Source: JBKHYJ01 sp046565505 (GTDB lineage Bacteria > Acidobacteriota > Blastocatellia > UBA7656). Taken from it: 64,000 nt of DNA. Below, one piece after another: positions 62,220 through 64,000 of this stretch. A program made the translations under genes and the position numbers. The DNA lies in the NCBI GenBank assembly GCA_046565505.1, contig JBKHYJ010000098.1, forward strand, positions 1 through 64,000, read 5' to 3'. The notes under the pieces are model-generated. The model was not told where the DNA came from, did not search any database, and saw nothing but the letters and a program-made list of their open reading frames with translations. How positions within the stretch are numbered: position 1 is the stretch's first letter; every line of letters begins with the position of its first letter.

Positions 62220-64000
62220 GTGATCAAGGGACGGAAGCCCATTTCCTTCGCGTGCGTTCTCGCGGCGCTGCTCTGCTGCTCTTCGACGAGCCCGGCGCAA
62301 CAGTTCGACCAGACGCTCTACCAGAGCATGCGCTGGCGGTGCATAGGCCCGTTCCGCGGCGGTCGCACGGTCGGGGCTACTGGCGTGCCCGGCCGGCCGA
62401 ACGTCTTCTACATAGGAGTCAACAATGGCGGCGTGTGGAGGACCGACGATTACGGCCGCACGTGGGAGCCTATATTCGATGACCAGACTACGGGGTCGGT
62501 AGGCGACCTCGCGGTCGCGCAATCGGACCCGCGCGTCATCTACGTCGGGAGCGGCGAGGGGCTGCAGCGGCCCGACCTCTCGACGGGGGATGGCGTTTAC
62601 AAATCGACCGACGCGGGAAAGACCTGGCGCAATATGGGCCTCAAGGACGCACAGCAAATCGGCTCCATCGTAGTTGACCCCAAGGACGCGAACCGCCTGT
62701 TTGTCGCCGCGCTCGGCCACCCTTACGGGCCTAACGAAGAGCGCGGCGTTTATCGCTCGACGGACGGCGGGCAGAGCTGGCAGCGCGTCTTGTACAAAGA
62801 CGAAAACACCGGCGCGATTCAAGTCGAATTCGACCCGGCCAATTCACAGACCGTCTACGCCGACCTCTGGGCGGCGCGGCAAGGCCCGTGGGAAAACGGC
62901 CAGTGGCAAGGCGCCGCGAGCGGGCTGTATAAATCGACCGATGGCGGCTCGACCTGGCGCCAGCTCGCCAAAGGGCTCCCCACCTTCGAGCAAGGCCTGG
63001 GGCGCATAGGCATAGGCATCTCTCGCAGCGCGCCGAACATCATTTACGCGACCGTTGACGCGGGCCCGCAGCAGGGCGGCATATACCGCAGCGACGACGC
63101 GGGCGAGAGCTGGCGCAGGATGAACGGGGACACGCGGCTGTGGGGGCGCGGCTCGGACTTCGCGGAGGTCAGGGTTCACCCTAACGAGCCCGACACGGTC
63201 TTCGTCGCAAACACCGCCTCGTATAAATCGACGGACGGCGGGAAGACCTTCAAGGGGTTCCGGGGCGCGCCGGGCGGCGACGATTACCACCGCATATGGA
63301 TCAACCCCGACAACCCGGACATTATGCTTTTCGCCTCGGACCAGGGCGCCATCATCACGGTCAACGGCGGCCAGAGCTGGAGCAGTTGGTACAACCAGCC
63401 TACGGCGCAGTTCTACCACGTCATCACGGACAACCGCTTCCCTTACTGGGTCTATGGCGGGCAGCAGGAGAGCGGCTCGGCGGCCGTGGCGAGCCGCGGC
63501 GATTACGGGGCGATAACGTGGCGCGATTGGCGCACGGTGGGGGTCGAAGAGTATGGCTACGTCGCGCCCGACCCGCTCAACCCCGGCATAATTTATGGGG
63601 GCAAGATCACGCGCTACGATTGGGCGACGGGGCAGTCGCAAAATATCTCACCCGAGGCGGTGCGGTCGGGCAAGTACCGATTCCTGAGGACCGCGCCCGT
63701 GATCTTCTCGCCCGTAGACCGGCGCACGCTTTACCTGGCCGGCAACGTACTCTTTAAGACGACCACCGGCGGGAGCCGTTGGGAAGTCATCAGCCCCGAC
63801 CTGTCGCGCGAAAAATGGGACGTGCCGGAAAACGTAGGGGTCTATCGCTCGCCCGACATGCAGTCGATGCCGCGCCGCGGGGTCATCTACACCGTCGCGC
63901 CTTCGCTGAAAGACGTGAACACGATCTGGGCCGGGACGGACGACGGCCTGATTCACATCACGCGCGACGGCGGGAGGAACTGGCAGAACATCACGCCGCC
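62220..64000 (+). CDS. Sortilin/VPS10-like BNR-repeat protein, partial (runs off the end)
   Basis: The gene starts at a GTG with GGAGGT five bases upstream and is open to the window edge (593 full codons seen). The signal peptide is KPISFACVLAALLCCSS...A|QQ. Asp-box repeats (S-T-D-x-G-x-x-W) recur: STDAGKTW, STDGGQSW, STDGGSTW, SDDAGESW and VNGGQSW, typical of BNR/VPS10 propellers often annotated as glycosyl hydrolase-like. Full-length members are about 1000 residues. No catalytic residues of a known glycosidase can be named in the visible part. It is probably a secreted or surface propeller with unknown ligand. Confidence 0.85.
   Translation, partial: MIKGRKPISFACVLAALLCCSSTSPAQQFDQTLYQSMRWRCIGPFRGGRTVGATGVPGRPNVFYIGVNNGGVWRTDDYGRTWEPIFDDQTTGSVGDLAVAQSDPRVIYVGSGEGLQRPDLSTGDGVYKSTDAGKTWRNMGLKDAQQIGSIVVDPKDANRLFVAALGHPYGPNEERGVYRSTDGGQSWQRVLYKDENTGAIQVEFDPANSQTVYADLWAARQGPWENGQWQGAASGLYKSTDGGSTWRQLAKGLPTFEQGLGRIGIGISRSAPNIIYATVDAGPQQGGIYRSDDAGESWRRMNGDTRLWGRGSDFAEVRVHPNEPDTVFVANTASYKSTDGGKTFKGFRGAPGGDDYHRIWINPDNPDIMLFASDQGAIITVNGGQSWSSWYNQPTAQFYHVITDNRFPYWVYGGQQESGSAAVASRGDYGAITWRDWRTVGVEEYGYVAPDPLNPGIIYGGKITRYDWATGQSQNISPEAVRSGKYRFLRTAPVIFSPVDRRTLYLAGNVLFKTTTGGSRWEVISPDLSREKWDVPENVGVYRSPDMQSMPRRGVIYTVAPSLKDVNTIWAGTDDGLIHITRDGGRNWQNITP

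Overview
The window is GC-rich chromosomal DNA that most resembles an Acidobacteriota genome, probably class Blastocatellia. This is judged from gene content and not from a marker gene: two Oar-like TonB-dependent receptors with N-terminal carboxypeptidase-regulatory-like domains, two CRTAC1-type FG-GAP/ASPIC proteins, multiheme cytochrome-TPR fusions, sortilin-like BNR repeat proteins and Tat-exported molybdoenzymes. No rRNA or tRNA gene, CRISPR array or intact mobile element was recognised.

Layout. 1-0.8 kb: an AhpD-like peroxidase whose CxxC motif is C-P-F-UGA, read here as selenocysteine, with a SECIS-like hairpin right behind the UGA. 0.9-8.3 kb (minus strand): two Oar-like receptors, each ended by a perfect terminator hairpin. 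8.4-13.6 kb (minus): a likely cell-wall amino-sugar operon of a BadF/BadG-type sugar kinase, an SSS transporter and a beta-lactamase-like/NamZ (DUF1343) fusion, with a good promoter upstream. 14-18.8 kb: proteins of unknown function (a helical-repeat protein, a small Cys-rich exported protein overlapping its 5' end on the other strand, and a large propeller-like protein). 19-26.7 kb: a PSD/PsiD-family decarboxylase, a broken integrase, a LysR regulator, MoaA, a response regulator with a degenerate receiver, and an alpha-oxoamine synthase. 26.9-43.9 kb (plus): a TPR/FG-GAP/ASPIC protein, a nitrilase-fold amidase, a PPi-type phosphofructokinase, a membrane-anchored pentaheme cytochrome with TPRs, a CRTAC1 lipoprotein, galactokinase, small secreted/TPR proteins, a YdjC-type deacetylase and an S9 peptidase. 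44-46.8 kb (minus): an IorAB-type molybdenum hydroxylase. 47.2-60.4 kb (plus): fdhE, a selenocysteine formate dehydrogenase (three subunits), a DcaP-like porin, an MHS-family transporter, acetyl-CoA synthetase, a DinB-like protein and a MobB-like P-loop protein. 60.4-64 kb: a decayed TIR/SEFIR-like gene carrying a perfect 15-bp palindrome, a dienelactone hydrolase, and a BNR-repeat protein running off the end.

How it works together. Molybdenum and selenium redox chemistry link much of the window: MoaA makes the cofactor precursor, the IorAB-type enzyme and formate dehydrogenase use molybdenum/tungsten cofactor, FdhE assists formate dehydrogenase assembly, and the P-loop protein may be a further cofactor or metal factor. 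Two independent in-frame UGA codons with downstream hairpins predict a complete selenocysteine machinery elsewhere in the genome. The formate dehydrogenase-porin-transporter-Acs run suggests periplasmic formate oxidation next to uptake and activation of short carboxylates.

The strongest items for a second look are the CPFU AhpD-like selenoprotein, the ~100-residue low-complexity insert in the formate dehydrogenase, the amino-sugar scavenging operon with its fused hydrolases, the Cys-containing P-loop protein, and the two decayed genes (integrase and TIR-like).
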